From Pseudoflavonifractor sp. An44 (GTDB lineage Bacteria > Bacillota > Clostridia > Oscillospirales > Oscillospiraceae), in the NCBI RefSeq assembly GCF_002161675.1, contig NZ_NFIH01000010.1, positions 32,041 to 96,040 of the forward strand: a DNA stretch of 64,000 nucleotides. The letters are read 5' to 3'. A program made the position numbers and the translations under genes. The stretch's first letter is position 1, and the number at the start of each line of letters is the position of its first letter. A model generated the notes under the pieces. It had not been told where the DNA came from. It was given only the letters and a program-made list of their open reading frames with translations, and searched no databases. Positions 1 through 7,731 of this stretch are shown here, in pieces.

Positions 1-1
1 G

Positions 2-586
2 GAGGAGATTCGCCAGATCTGCGACGACGGGGTGGCCTATGGCTGCGCCTCGGTGTGCATCCCGCCCAGCTATGTCAAACAGGCCAGCGAGTATTTGGCG
101 GGAAAACTTCCGGTGTGTACCGTCATCGGGTTTCCCAATGGCTACTCCACCACAGCGGTGAAGGTGTTCGAGGCTCAGGACGCCATGGCTAACGGAGCCA
201 GCGAGATCGACCTGGTGGTCAATCTGGGTTGGGTGAAGGATGGCCGCTGGTCGGACGTGCTGGCGGAGCTGCGGGCGGTGAAGGAGGCCTGTGGGGAGCA
301 TATCCTCAAGGTGATCGTGGAGACCTGCCAGCTGACCCAAGAGGAGAAAGTGAAGCTGTGTGAGCTGGTGACCGAGAGTGGGGCGGACTTTATCAAGACC
401 TCCACCGGATTTTCTTCTGGGGGCGCCACGGCGGAAGACGTGGCCCTGTTGCGTGCCCATGTGGGAGCACAGGTGCAGGTGAAAGCCGCCGGAGGGATTA
501 CATCCCTGGAAGATGCCCAGACCTTCCTGGACCTGGGGGCTGCCCGGCTGGGTACCTCCCGCATTGTGGCCTTGGTGAAGGGCTAA
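2..586 (+). CDS. deoC: Deoxyribose-phosphate aldolase, 5' end cut by window
   Basis: Class I aldolase that reversibly splits 2-deoxyribose-5-phosphate into glyceraldehyde-3-phosphate and acetaldehyde in deoxynucleoside catabolism (cytosol). The frame is open from base 2, so the native start lies left of the window; about 194 residues are visible against roughly 220 for the family. The Schiff-base lysine is in FIKTSTGF (codon 395-397). The EIDLVVN strand and the KAAGGI phosphate-site segment are also present. It ends LVKG at a TAA stop. The gene downstream is separated by about 100 bp with its own apparent control region, so deoC probably ends its transcript here. Confidence 0.93.
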   Translation, partial: EEIRQICDDGVAYGCASVCIPPSYVKQASEYLAGKLPVCTVIGFPNGYSTTAVKVFEAQDAMANGASEIDLVVNLGWVKDGRWSDVLAELRAVKEACGEHILKVIVETCQLTQEEKVKLCELVTESGADFIKTSTGFSSGGATAEDVALLRAHVGAQVQVKAAGGITSLEDAQTFLDLGAARLGTSRIVALVKG

Positions 587-593
587 ATTGGGG

Positions 594-610
594 TGTCGAA
601 TCACGTCGAA
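594..610 (+). promoter_or_regulatory. Tandem 0A-box-like sites upstream of Spo0A_C gene
   Basis: TGTCGAA (594-600) is followed after three bases by CGTCGAA (604-610), so the repeats are in tandem with a 10-bp period. This is the spacing of the paired 0A boxes (TGTCGAA/TGACGAA) bound by a Spo0A dimer at the Bacillus abrB promoter. A TAAAAT hexamer at 652-657 could be the -10 of the next gene. Binding by Spo0A or by the gene's own product is inference. Confidence 0.5.
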
Positions 611-685
611 AAATCAGAATGAAATTTCTTTCGTTTTTCTGGGAGTTATAGTAAAATAGACCTGAGAAAAACGAGGGAAGGCGGG

Positions 686-1042
686 ATGACATTGAATCAA
701 CAACGGGCGATTCGAGAGGTCCTGCGCTCCATGGGATTGATTGGCGAGTCTTTGTCCCTGCGACAGCTGGTGTGTGCGGTGGAGCTGGCCCACACGGAGC
801 CGGAGTTGCTGCGCCGCATCACCAAGGGACTGTATCCGGCTGTGGCCGCCCACTTTGACCAGGCCACCCCGGCGACGGTGGAACGGAATCTGCGGCTGAT
901 TCGGGACCACCAGTGGAACAAGGGAGACCAGGAGCGACTGAGAGAGATGGCGGGATTCCCCATCCGTGTCAAGCCCACCACAGGCGAATTTGTGGATATT
1001 ATTTGCTATTACATGGAGGCCAACGGGGCCTTTGATGACTGA
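686..1042 (+). CDS. Free-standing Spo0A C-terminal (DNA-binding) domain protein
   Basis: Protein of 118 aa that aligns by eye along nearly its whole length with the Spo0A effector domain: a leading helix IREVLRSMG, then LLRRITKGLYPAVAAHF, then the recognition-helix region TPATVERNLRLIRDHQW, then the C-terminal KPTTGEFVDII. There is no receiver domain and no phospho-acceptor aspartate, so it cannot be controlled by the Spo0F/Spo0B-type phosphorelay as Spo0A is. The start ATG follows GGAAGGCGGG. Inferred role: a constitutive or concentration-driven binder of 0A boxes, or a competitor of Spo0A. Two 0A-like boxes lie about 80 bp upstream. The next gene starts within or just after its stop. Confidence 0.8.
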   Translation: MTLNQQRAIREVLRSMGLIGESLSLRQLVCAVELAHTEPELLRRITKGLYPAVAAHFDQATPATVERNLRLIRDHQWNKGDQERLREMAGFPIRVKPTTGEFVDIICYYMEANGAFDD

Positions 1043-1067
1043 GAACAAGACTGGAGTTGACAAATCT

Positions 1068-1664
1068 ATGAAAGAGACTTACCGTGTGCCCCGGGGAGAC
1101 GGGGCCCATTGGGATAACATTCCCCGTGCAGAGCTGAAGGAGACGGGCTGGCTGGAGCCTGCCGGAGTGAAGGCCTGGATGCAGCTGTGCCACGATGGGG
1201 AGAACCTGTATGTGCGCCTGGAGGCCCAGGAGAGCCCCATCCGTGCCACCCTCACCGGGACCTTGGACCAGGTGTGCAACGACAGCTGTCTGGAATTTTT
1301 CTTTGCCCCCCTGGAGGAGGACGCCCGGTACTTCAACTTTGAGTGGAATCCCCTCAAGTCCCTGAACCTGGGCTTTGGCGGTACTCGTCCCACCCGGGTG
1401 CGCCAGATCGTCAAGAAGATGGACGAGCTGTTCTGCCCCCAGAGCTGGCAGGAGGAGAACACCTGGGGCATCACCTTCCGCATCCCCGCGGAGTTTGTGG
1501 GCCGCTACTTCCCCGGCTTTACCTATTCCGGCACTTGCTGTGCCAACGTCTACAAGTGCGGCGATGAGACCGAGCATCCCCACTATCTGGCCTGGTCTCC
1601 GGTGACCAGTGACAAGCCGGATTTCCACCGCCGAGGCGATTTCGGCACCCTGGTGTTTGAATAA
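1068..1664 (+). CDS. CBM9-like carbohydrate-binding domain protein
   Basis: Protein of about 198 aa resembling single-domain family-9 carbohydrate-binding-like proteins (DOMON/CBM9 beta-sandwich). Features include WMQLCHDGENLYVRLEA, a central DSCLEFFF and an N-terminal WDNIP. No signal peptide or membrane segment is visible, so it may be cytoplasmic. Two starts are possible: ATG 1068 (GGAG 11 bases upstream, used here) and ATG 1035, which overlaps the stop of the preceding Spo0A_C gene and would imply translational coupling. Ligand and role are unknown. A strong terminator follows. Confidence 0.7.
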   Translation: MKETYRVPRGDGAHWDNIPRAELKETGWLEPAGVKAWMQLCHDGENLYVRLEAQESPIRATLTGTLDQVCNDSCLEFFFAPLEEDARYFNFEWNPLKSLNLGFGGTRPTRVRQIVKKMDELFCPQSWQEENTWGITFRIPAEFVGRYFPGFTYSGTCCANVYKCGDETEHPHYLAWSPVTSDKPDFHRRGDFGTLVFE

Positions 1665-1671
1665 ATAGAAC

Positions 1672-1704
1672 AAGCAGGCCGCCTTTTTAGACGGCCTGCT
1701 TTTC
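1672..1704. terminator. Bidirectional intrinsic terminator
   Basis: Stem AGCAGGCCG/CGGCCTGCT followed by a T run on the + strand. It lies between convergent genes and could serve both. Confidence 0.8.
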
Positions 1705-1715
1705 TGTTGCTGAGA

Positions 1716-2525
1716 TTATTGTTTCTTTTTGCGATTCTCCCGCTTTTTCAGAATCTCCTTGCGGGCGGCGGCAGCCGATGCCCGGAGATCATCGCTGAGG
1801 CTGGCATAGCGGCTGGTCAGACGCATGTTGGAGTATTTGCGGCGGAAGGAGCGGGAATACCGTTCCAACCGGGCCACTTGCTGGCTGTAGTTGCTGCGCA
1901 GGGCGGCGGACTGGTTTTCCAGCATTTGACCCAGCTCAGCCTTGCCCAGGGAGAACTGGACCTGTGCCTCGTCCCGGGCGGCGGCCAGCTTTACCACCAG
2001 CTGAGACACCAACGCCAGGTGCCGGATGGTGAGGGTGGCATCCACCAGCAGAATGACCAGTAAGACCACGCACAGGGTGTTCACCAGCCAGCCGGGGATG
2101 GTCTGATAGATGCCGTCCACGGCGGGGTGAATCCAGAAGATTACCACATAGGACAGTGCGCCCCACACCAGGGACACCCACAGACATACCCGGCCCTTGA
2201 TGTTGAAGCGGAACCGGGAGTAGTCCCAGTAGCGCACGTGGGTGGTGGTCTCCAGAAGCCACGCCACGAAATACTCCCACGAGGTCATTACCACCACGGC
2301 GGTGAGATAGAACACAAACAGGTTGTGTTTCAGCGGGGTGAAAAAGAGGACCATTAACAGAACGCCGGCGCCGTAGATGGGGCAGATGGGGCCGTAGAGA
2401 AAGCCCCGGTCCACCAGACGGTGCTCCAGAATGGAACAGTAGCAGGTCTCCATCAACCATCCTAGAAATGAGTAAAAGATAAAGTAGAGAAACAGTGCCT
2501 GAATGGGATAGCCCAGGATGGTCAA
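1716..2525 (-). CDS. PF06541 family membrane protein (putative ABC transporter permease)
   Basis: Protein of 269 aa. The first ~165 residues hold about five hydrophobic segments with the family's typical FYSFLGWLMETCYCS and FLYGPICPIYGAG motifs. The rest is a basic, glutamine/arginine-rich cytoplasmic tail, probably coiled. The family is catalogued as a type IV ABC-transporter permease (CmpB), but its substrate and mechanism are not established. It starts with TTG, whose bases overlap the TGA stop of the DUF4364 gene, with GAGAGGTG upstream; the pair is translationally coupled. A two-domain relative is at 6315-7625. Confidence 0.85.
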   Translation of the reverse strand: MTILGYPIQALFLYFIFYSFLGWLMETCYCSILEHRLVDRGFLYGPICPIYGAGVLLMVLFFTPLKHNLFVFYLTAVVVMTSWEYFVAWLLETTTHVRYWDYSRFRFNIKGRVCLWVSLVWGALSYVVIFWIHPAVDGIYQTIPGWLVNTLCVVLLVILLVDATLTIRHLALVSQLVVKLAAARDEAQVQFSLGKAELGQMLENQSAALRSNYSQQVARLERYSRSFRRKYSNMRLTSRYASLSDDLRASAAAARKEILKKRENRKKKQ

Positions 2526-3070
2526 TGGGTTTCACCTCTCTTTTCTGGGTCGGACAGTAGGATACCCAGCACACCGTTATAGATGCGGTCGGGGTGTTGG
2601 GTGAAGCGCTGGGCGATGTCCTCTCCCTCCTCCCGGGTGGCGGTGAGCAGCGAGAGGGTAAAGAGGTTGTCCCGGTCGTCGTCCAGCATCAGACGCACGG
2701 TGTAGAAGGTGCCGTCGGGGGAGGGGTCCACCCGGCTGCGCACCTGGGCCTTCCGCTTCAAAGCGGCGTTGAAGGGGGCCAGGCGCTGGTCACAGCGCTT
2801 GCGAATGACGGGGGAGAGGCTGCTCTCGCCGTCGGCGCAGTTGCGGCGGCCCTTGTCAGTGGGGGAGTAGTAGTCCCCCTCCCGCACCAGGTGTCCGCTC
2901 TCCAGCAGCTCCGACAGGGCCTCGGCAAATTCAAAGTAGTCCACGCCGTCGTCGCACATCACCAGATCGGTGAGGGTGGCGAAGTCAATGGGGCCCGCCA
3001 CACGGGTGAGGATATAGAGAATGAGCAATTTGGTGTCCAACTTGCTGTGGATGAATCCAAAACGAGCCAT
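2522..3070 (-). CDS. DUF4364 family protein (winged-helix-like)
   Basis: Protein of 182 aa matching the DUF4364 pattern. The N-terminal winged-helix-like region (residues ~8-75) reads KLLILYILTRVAGPIDFATL, ending near YSPTDKGR. The C-terminal half is a mixed sheet domain (YTVRLMLDDDRDNLFTLSL). Family members are common single-copy proteins in Clostridia, often next to membrane proteins, and are presumed regulators. The start ATG 3070 was chosen because the protein then begins MARFGF as in relatives, with AGGA upstream; an upstream in-frame ATG at 3109 is less likely. First gene of a two-gene operon with the PF06541 protein. Confidence 0.8.
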   Translation of the reverse strand: MARFGFIHSKLDTKLLILYILTRVAGPIDFATLTDLVMCDDGVDYFEFAEALSELLESGHLVREGDYYSPTDKGRRNCADGESSLSPVIRKRCDQRLAPFNAALKRKAQVRSRVDPSPDGTFYTVRLMLDDDRDNLFTLSLLTATREEGEDIAQRFTQHPDRIYNGVLGILLSDPEKRGETH

Positions 3071-3166
3071 GGTCTTGTTCCTGCCTTTCCTGGGATAAGG
3101 TGGCCCCATGGGCCACTCCTATATTATACCGAAAAAGGCCCAGGCTTACAAGGGAAACCTGGAGGC

Positions 3167-3670
3167 TCACAGGGCGGCCAGGGCGTTTCGAACCACTAAG
3201 GCATGGTACAGCCGAACCAGCAAACTCCAAGTGGGGCGGTCCAGAACACCAGTGACAGGCAGCTGTCCCAGCCCCTGCAAGTGACGGATGTGGTCGGTGG
3301 GGGTGGAGGTGGAGGGGAAATTGGTGAGAATGGGGGAGAGCGCCGTCACAACGGTGTCCACAAACGCCCATTCCGGTGTGCCAGACGAGGACGGCTCATA
3401 CTGGGGGGAGATGATTTGCAGGGAAGGGGGAATCCCGTCCCGCTTCTGAATCAGCTCCGACTGCACCCGCAGGGCCAGCCAGGTGTCGTAGTCCACCACC
3501 CCGGTCACGGGCAGGCCAAAGTCCCGCTGAAAGATCATCACCCCTTCCAGGGTTCGCTCCCCAAACACCCCATCCTCCACCAGGCGGGGCAGGGCGGGAT
3601 GGGTGGCGGAGATGACGTTGAGCATGTGCTGAATGTCTCGTACCGGAGCGCCGGTGAGATTGAGTTCCAT
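3167..3670 (-). CDS. Small peptidoglycan-binding (PG_binding_1) protein
   Basis: Protein of 167 aa with one clear PG_binding_1 module near residues 8-65: VRDIQHMLNVI, DGVFGERTLEGVMIFQRDFGLPVTGVVDYDTW. A second, degenerate half-module is near the C-terminus (LQGLGQLPVTGVLDRPTW). No signal peptide is seen. An AAGGAGG site overlaps the stop codon of the upstream gene, so this is the last gene of a three-gene operon read away from rex. It probably binds cell wall or cortex, perhaps as a spore-coat or cortex protein. No catalytic motif was found. Confidence 0.75.
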   Translation of the reverse strand: MELNLTGAPVRDIQHMLNVISATHPALPRLVEDGVFGERTLEGVMIFQRDFGLPVTGVVDYDTWLALRVQSELIQKRDGIPPSLQIISPQYEPSSSGTPEWAFVDTVVTALSPILTNFPSTSTPTDHIRHLQGLGQLPVTGVLDRPTWSLLVRLYHALVVRNALAAL

Positions 3671-3685
3671 GGTTGAGATACCTCC

Positions 3686-4867
3686 TTAATCGTTGCTGCC
3701 GTAGGAGAGCGGATAGCCGGGGAATTGCCCGGCTTGGAATTGGTTTTCAATCTCCGAGGGGGAGATGGGCAAATTGGCGTTGGCCAGAGAGGTGGTGGCG
3801 ATGCCCACATACTCGTCGTAGAGCTTCAGCCACGTGGCATTGTCCACCACGCCGGTGGCGGGCAGATGGTAGGCTTTCTGGAAATCCTGCACCGCCTGTT
3901 TGGTCTTGGGGCCAAAAATGCCGTCAATGGCCAGGGTGGGCAGATTGAAGGAGTATTGCCCGATGAGGGAGAGGAAATACTGGAGGGCGGAGACGGCGGG
4001 GCCCCGGTCTCCCTGGCGCAGCACCTGGATGCCCGAAGGCCCCTGGACCTGGGTGAAGCTCTGGCCCTCGCTGACCAGCTCGGAGAGCTTGGTGACGGCC
4101 ACGTAGAGGAACACCAGCTTATACCAGGTACCACGGCCCACGATACCATCCACTGCCAGCCCAAAGACGGACTGGAACACCCGCACTGCTTCCTCCGTGC
4201 GTGGCCCAAAGATGCCGTCCACCTGGGCCAGGCGGGGAATGGCAGGGTAATTCTGTCCAATGCGGTTGAGCATGGCCTGGAGCACCACCACGTCCTCCCC
4301 GGAGGAGCCCTGGCGCAGGGGATAGCCGGGGTAGGAGTTGGGCACATCCCGGATGGGGGCGTCGTTGACCAGTTCGATGTCGTCCCCGTAGTAGTTGCGC
4401 AGAATGGTCATGTAGTCCGCCCCCTCCTGGGCCATGGCCTCACTGCCCCACTGGGACAGGCCGTCACAGGTGGAGGTGGTACCGTTGCAGAACTTGGCCG
4501 CCAGGGGCTCCACAAAGCCCACTCGGCGGATGTAGGTGGTGAACATGTCGTCCACCAGGCGGTCGATGTTTTCAAAGGTGCTCCGGCCTTTGATGAATTT
4601 CTGATCGTTTTGGGTCTCACTGGTGATGTCAAAGTCATACCCGCGGCTGGGGTAGAACTCGGTGTACACCCGGTTGAGGGCAAAGGAGATTTGGGCCAGA
4701 ATGTTGGCTTTCAGGGCTTCCTCTGACCAGGTGGGGTATACCTCGCTGGAGGCTACATTTTTGATGTAGTCGGGGAAGGTCACCGTGACGTTCTCCGCCG
4801 CCTCCTTGGGCTGGCCCAGGTGGACGGTGATGTACTGGGGAATGTAGGGAATGACGGATACAGACAT
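3686..4867 (-). CDS. SpoIID/LytB-like segment plus two peptidoglycan-binding repeats
   Basis: Protein of 393 aa. Residues ~1-150 include CDGLSQWGSEAMAQEG followed by ILRNYYGDDIEL, the hallmark end of SpoIID/LytB-type domains that act on denuded glycan in engulfment and wall remodelling. Two PG_binding_1 repeats follow: ~175-250 (DGIFGPRTEEAVRVFQSVFG) and ~280-350 (DGIFGPKTKQAVQDFQKAY). There is no N-terminal signal peptide. Start ATG 4867 has AAGGAGG 8 bases upstream, and the longer open frame to 5002 lacks one. Middle gene of the operon. A sporulation or cortex role is inference. Confidence 0.75.
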   Translation of the reverse strand: MSVSVIPYIPQYITVHLGQPKEAAENVTVTFPDYIKNVASSEVYPTWSEEALKANILAQISFALNRVYTEFYPSRGYDFDITSETQNDQKFIKGRSTFENIDRLVDDMFTTYIRRVGFVEPLAAKFCNGTTSTCDGLSQWGSEAMAQEGADYMTILRNYYGDDIELVNDAPIRDVPNSYPGYPLRQGSSGEDVVVLQAMLNRIGQNYPAIPRLAQVDGIFGPRTEEAVRVFQSVFGLAVDGIVGRGTWYKLVFLYVAVTKLSELVSEGQSFTQVQGPSGIQVLRQGDRGPAVSALQYFLSLIGQYSFNLPTLAIDGIFGPKTKQAVQDFQKAYHLPATGVVDNATWLKLYDEYVGIATTSLANANLPISPSEIENQFQAGQFPGYPLSYGSND

Positions 4868-4877
4868 AGAAGCCTCC

Positions 4878-5267
4878 TTACAGCGGTTGTGGCGTGACGT
4901 TGGTGAACTGAGGGCGAGGGGTGGACGACTCGGGAATGGCCAGGGGAATGAGAGGCACGCTCTGGGTGGTCTCCACCCCAGAGAAGATCTGGAGATTTTC
5001 AAACACGGCCACCTGATACCCCGGGTGCTCCACCACCAGAGAGTAGGAGGAGAAGGGAAGGGGAGAGCCGGGGCTCTGGCTGAGGGCGGCGTCGGGAGCG
5101 GGCAGGGAGATGGGGCCAGCTACCCCGCTCTCGTCTGTGATGAGCACGGATAGAAGCTGATGCCGACCCTGTCCGTCCGGCTGGGATACCAACACCGTGG
5201 CCCCCTGTATGGGGAGCTGAGCCCGGGACGCATAGACGTGGACAATGAGAGAACCGTTTTGTGCCAA
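4878..5267 (-). CDS. Carboxypeptidase-regulatory/Cna-B-like single-domain protein
   Basis: Protein of 129 aa with a transthyretin-like beta-sandwich pattern: SLIVHVYASRAQLPIQGATV, then TDESGVAGPISLPAP, then YSLVVEHPGYQVAVFENLQIF. It lacks a signal peptide and any wall anchor. The start is assigned to TTG 5267 because AAGGAGG sits 8 bases upstream; the frame stays open to an ATG at 5306 with no ribosome site. First gene of the three-gene leftward operon with the two peptidoglycan-binding genes. Probably structural, in the envelope or spore; function not known. Confidence 0.65.
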   Translation of the reverse strand: MAQNGSLIVHVYASRAQLPIQGATVLVSQPDGQGRHQLLSVLITDESGVAGPISLPAPDAALSQSPGSPLPFSSYSLVVEHPGYQVAVFENLQIFSGVETTQSVPLIPLAIPESSTPRPQFTNVTPQPL

Positions 5268-5291
5268 TGCTAGGACCTCCTTGAGAAATGT

Positions 5292-5305
5292 TGCAAGAAC
5301 TTGCA
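5292..5305. promoter_or_regulatory. 14-bp palindrome in rex divergent promoter region
   Basis: TGCAAGAACTTGCA is a perfect inverted repeat (TGCAAG-AA-CTTGCA). It lies between the start of the leftward envelope operon and the rex -35. It does not match the Rex consensus (TTGTTAA-N4-TTAACAA), so another regulator is suspected. Confidence 0.4.
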
Positions 5306-5313
5306 CATGGAAA

Positions 5314-5342
5314 TTGACAAACTTATGACAATGAGATAAAAT
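5314..5342 (+). promoter_or_regulatory. Sigma-A promoter of rex
   Basis: TTGACA (5314-5319), 17-bp spacer, TAAAAT (5337-5342), about 70 bp ahead of the rex start codon. Confidence 0.75.
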
Positions 5343-5410
5343 GAATTGCGTATAGTGATCAAAAGAAAGATGAAATGCCGAAAAACTCTGACGGGATGTG
5401 AGGGTGTCAT

Positions 5411-6043
5411 ATGAAAAAAGATAAGATTTCTTCGGCGGTGATCCGGCGTTTGCCCCGCTATTATCGCCATTTGGATGACTTATATCGTGCCGGTACCATT
5501 CGAATCTCTTCCGGAGCCTTGGCCCAGTCCATGGGCCTGACGGCCTCCCAGATTCGCCAGGATCTGTCCTGCTTTGGCGGGTTCGGTCAGCAGGGCTACG
5601 GGTACAACGTGGAGCGGCTGCGGGGTGAGGTGGCAGAGATCCTGGGGATGAACCGAGGCCACACCGTGCTCATCTTGGGTGCCGGTAACTTGGGCCGTGC
5701 CCTCATTGAGAATTTCCCGTTCCGTGCCAATGGCTTCCGGCTGGTGGCCGCCTTTGACGTCAACCCGGACCTGGTGGACACCAAGCTGGGCGGCGTCCCC
5801 GTCTACCATGTGGATGGTCTGGACACCTTTGTGCGGGAGCACCGGGTGAGCGTGGCGGTTCTGACGGTGCCTGGGTCTGTGGCCGTGGCCACCGCTCGCC
5901 GCCTGAGCAAGCTGGGGGTGGACGGAATCTGGAATTTCACCAATGTGGAGCTGCCGGAGCAGGAAATGCCCGACGTGAAAGTGGAGAACGTGCACTTTGC
6001 AGACAGCCTGCTAACGCTGAGTTATATGATTTCTGAGGAGTAA
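5411..6043 (+). CDS. rex: Redox-sensing transcriptional repressor Rex
   Basis: Protein of 210 aa, normal for the family. It has an N-terminal winged helix (~1-75: VIRRLPRYYRHLDDLYRAG, then TASQIRQDLSCFGGFGQQGYGY) and a Rossmann NAD(H)-binding domain (~80-205: VLILGAGNLGRALIENF, FDVNPDLVDTKLGGVPV). Rex dimers release DNA when NADH/NAD+ rises and control fermentation genes in anaerobes. It has its own promoter and stands alone. No Rex consensus operator was recognised nearby. Confidence 0.97.
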   Translation: MKKDKISSAVIRRLPRYYRHLDDLYRAGTIRISSGALAQSMGLTASQIRQDLSCFGGFGQQGYGYNVERLRGEVAEILGMNRGHTVLILGAGNLGRALIENFPFRANGFRLVAAFDVNPDLVDTKLGGVPVYHVDGLDTFVREHRVSVAVLTVPGSVAVATARRLSKLGVDGIWNFTNVELPEQEMPDVKVENVHFADSLLTLSYMISEE

Positions 6044-6084
6044 ATAGACCTCTCAAAAATTTTTGAAAAAATCGAAAAAAACAC

Positions 6085-6113
6085 TTGCAATTTCATTTCA
6101 GCTGTGCTAGTAT
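6085..6113 (+). promoter_or_regulatory. Promoter of tRNA-Arg gene
   Basis: TTGCAA (6085-6090), 17-bp spacer, TAGTAT (6108-6113), 30 bp ahead of the tRNA. The -35 and the next bases (TTGCAATTTC) are identical to those of the tRNA-Gly promoter near 7958. Confidence 0.65.
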
Positions 6114-6143
6114 ATATGAGTCGCCAGAAAACGACAGCGACAA

Positions 6144-6220
6144 GCGGCTGTAGCTCAGCTGGATAGAGTGTTTGGCTACGAACCAAAAGGTCGGGGGTTC
6201 GAATCCCTCCAGCCGTACCA
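6144..6220 (+). tRNA. tRNA-Arg (anticodon ACG)
   Basis: 77-nt cloverleaf with encoded CCA. The acceptor GCGGCTG pairs with CAGCCGT. The anticodon loop is CTACGAA with ACG at 6178-6180. The T arm contains GGTTCGAATCC. ACG is read after A34-to-I editing to decode CGU/CGC/CGA. Confidence 0.96.
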
Positions 6221-6254
6221 AAAGGCAAGTTCCGAAAGGGACTTGCCTTTTTTT
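6221..6254 (+). terminator. Intrinsic terminator of tRNA-Arg
   Basis: Stem AAGGCAAGT/ACTTGCCTT with a GAAA-containing loop and a T7 run. Confidence 0.88.
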
Positions 6255-6271
6255 CTTCCGGAGACATAGGA

Positions 6272-6309
6272 AAACGTCCGATGCAGGAATCAGCATCGGA
6301 CGTTTTTTT
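6272..6309. terminator. Terminator facing the PF06541 gene
   Basis: 13-bp stem AAACGTCCGATGC/GCATCGGACGTTT with T runs on both strands. It lies just after the stop of the leftward gene at 6315. Confidence 0.8.
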
Positions 6310-6314
6310 CTCGG

Positions 6315-7625
6315 TCAGTCCGTGACCTGTTTCATGTTGGGGTAGACCTGATGAATCCGCTCATCGGGGTAGTAGTGGTCCAAAAATTCGGTGAAGCCGT
6401 TGGTGGGGGCGTCAGGGGCCGATTGGCGCTGTTGATACCGACCCAGAGCCAGGGCGGAGATGGCCATATTGAACACCATGAACACAACAATCACCCAGGT
6501 GAGCACTTTGCCCGCTTTCATGGGGATGCGCTCAATGAGACGGGACAGGCGGGGATAGAGGACCTTCATCCACACGGCGGCGGCAATGCCCCAGAAGAAG
6601 CAGTAGAGCAGATTGATGCGTCCGGCCAGGTTGAAGGGGATGTGGCTGTAATCCCAGAACACGGTGCCGAAGACCAGCTCGGTGAAGACACTACACACAT
6701 ATTCGTACACACCGCCCACAATGGTGCCGGCAAGGAAGAGGTAGCCCTCGCTCTTGTCTTTGTACCGATAGAGCAGGGCGGTGAACATCACAGCGCCCAG
6801 ACCCCACACAATACTAAAGGGACCGTAGATGAGACTGCTGCGGCTCATCCAGATGCCCATGGTGGCCCGGCAGAACAGCGTCTCGATGATATCGCCCAGC
6901 AGGGCGGCAATGAAGAAAATCCAAATCAGCTTGGTGGGAGAACAGCCCTGGGCAAACACGGTGGGCTTGGGCTTTTGGGAGGGGGCGGCCTGCTCCAGAT
7001 TGGGGAAGGCGTGGAGCATACGGGTCTGGACCCGCCGGGTGATGGCGTGGCCGAAGAGAGCGGTGAGCTCCTGGAAGTCTCGGGACAGCTGTTCCAGACG
7101 GCGGATACGCACGCCCATCTGTACCGTGATGCCCAGAGAGAGGGCCAGGTCCAGGGCGACCAGTCCCAATCCCACCAGAACCAGGATGCGGGACAGCAGG
7201 GGAGGGAGGTCACCCAACACCAAGGCTAGAAGGGGGTTGAGAAAACTCACACACAGCCATGCGCCCACACCCAGCACCAGCAGCAGGGGCAGAGAGATGT
7301 ACCCGTGGAAGTGGAATTTGTGGTCGGAGAAGTCCCACCATCTGCGGTGGAGCATGCGCTCCAGAGCGACACCGGTGGTAATGACCAGAATGCCGGACAG
7401 AACGCAGGAGCCCATAATAAAGAACAGGGGACGGTGGGTCAGTTCCGAGAGGAACACCGTGGAGAGTACCGCTCCAATGCCGTAAATGGGGCTGACAGGA
7501 AGGTTGAGAAAGCCTGGGTTGACAAAGGAATGTTTTTTGATGGCACAGAATGCCACGCTGATACACCAGCCCAGAATGGAATAGATGAGAAAGAACCAGG
7601 CCAGTTGGGAGAGTGAGTATATCAT
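6315..7625 (-). CDS. Two-domain PF06541 membrane protein (putative ABC transporter permease)
   Basis: Protein of 436 aa with two tandem copies of the PF06541 fold. Copy 1 (~5-165) has FLIYSILGWCISVAFCAI and NLPVSPIYGIGA. Copy 2 (~235-400) has FIAALLGDIIETLFCRA and SLIYGPFSIVWGLGA. The linker between them (~170-235) is charged and probably cytoplasmic. Known family members usually carry one copy, as in the 1716-2525 gene. The start at 7625 follows AAAGGAG; the longer open frame to 7763 has no ribosome site. Monocistronic. Substrate unknown. Confidence 0.82.
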   Translation of the reverse strand: MIYSLSQLAWFFLIYSILGWCISVAFCAIKKHSFVNPGFLNLPVSPIYGIGAVLSTVFLSELTHRPLFFIMGSCVLSGILVITTGVALERMLHRRWWDFSDHKFHFHGYISLPLLLVLGVGAWLCVSFLNPLLALVLGDLPPLLSRILVLVGLGLVALDLALSLGITVQMGVRIRRLEQLSRDFQELTALFGHAITRRVQTRMLHAFPNLEQAAPSQKPKPTVFAQGCSPTKLIWIFFIAALLGDIIETLFCRATMGIWMSRSSLIYGPFSIVWGLGAVMFTALLYRYKDKSEGYLFLAGTIVGGVYEYVCSVFTELVFGTVFWDYSHIPFNLAGRINLLYCFFWGIAAAVWMKVLYPRLSRLIERIPMKAGKVLTWVIVVFMVFNMAISALALGRYQQRQSAPDAPTNGFTEFLDHYYPDERIHQVYPNMKQVTD

Positions 7626-7731
7626 GAAAAGCTCCTTTCGGGGTTGTTCTGAAAAAGACAAAAACTCACCACAGTATTGCTGATTACTGGGGTGAGTCAA
7701 AAAATATGCAGCATTGCGGGCTGATGGGAGA

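Noticed and set aside
966..1067. Longer N-terminus for the CBM9-like protein
   Set aside because: The upstream segment lies within the Spo0A_C gene and lacks a ribosome site; ATG 1068 (or 1035) is preferred.
3686..5002. Upstream-extended start of the SpoIID-like gene
   Set aside because: The extra 45 codons overlap the preceding gene and are not preceded by a ribosome site, while ATG 4867 has AAGGAGG.
5314..5342. Possible Rex operator in the rex promoter
   Set aside because: TTGACAAACTTATGACAA is not a palindrome and does not match TTGTTAA-N4-TTAACAA.
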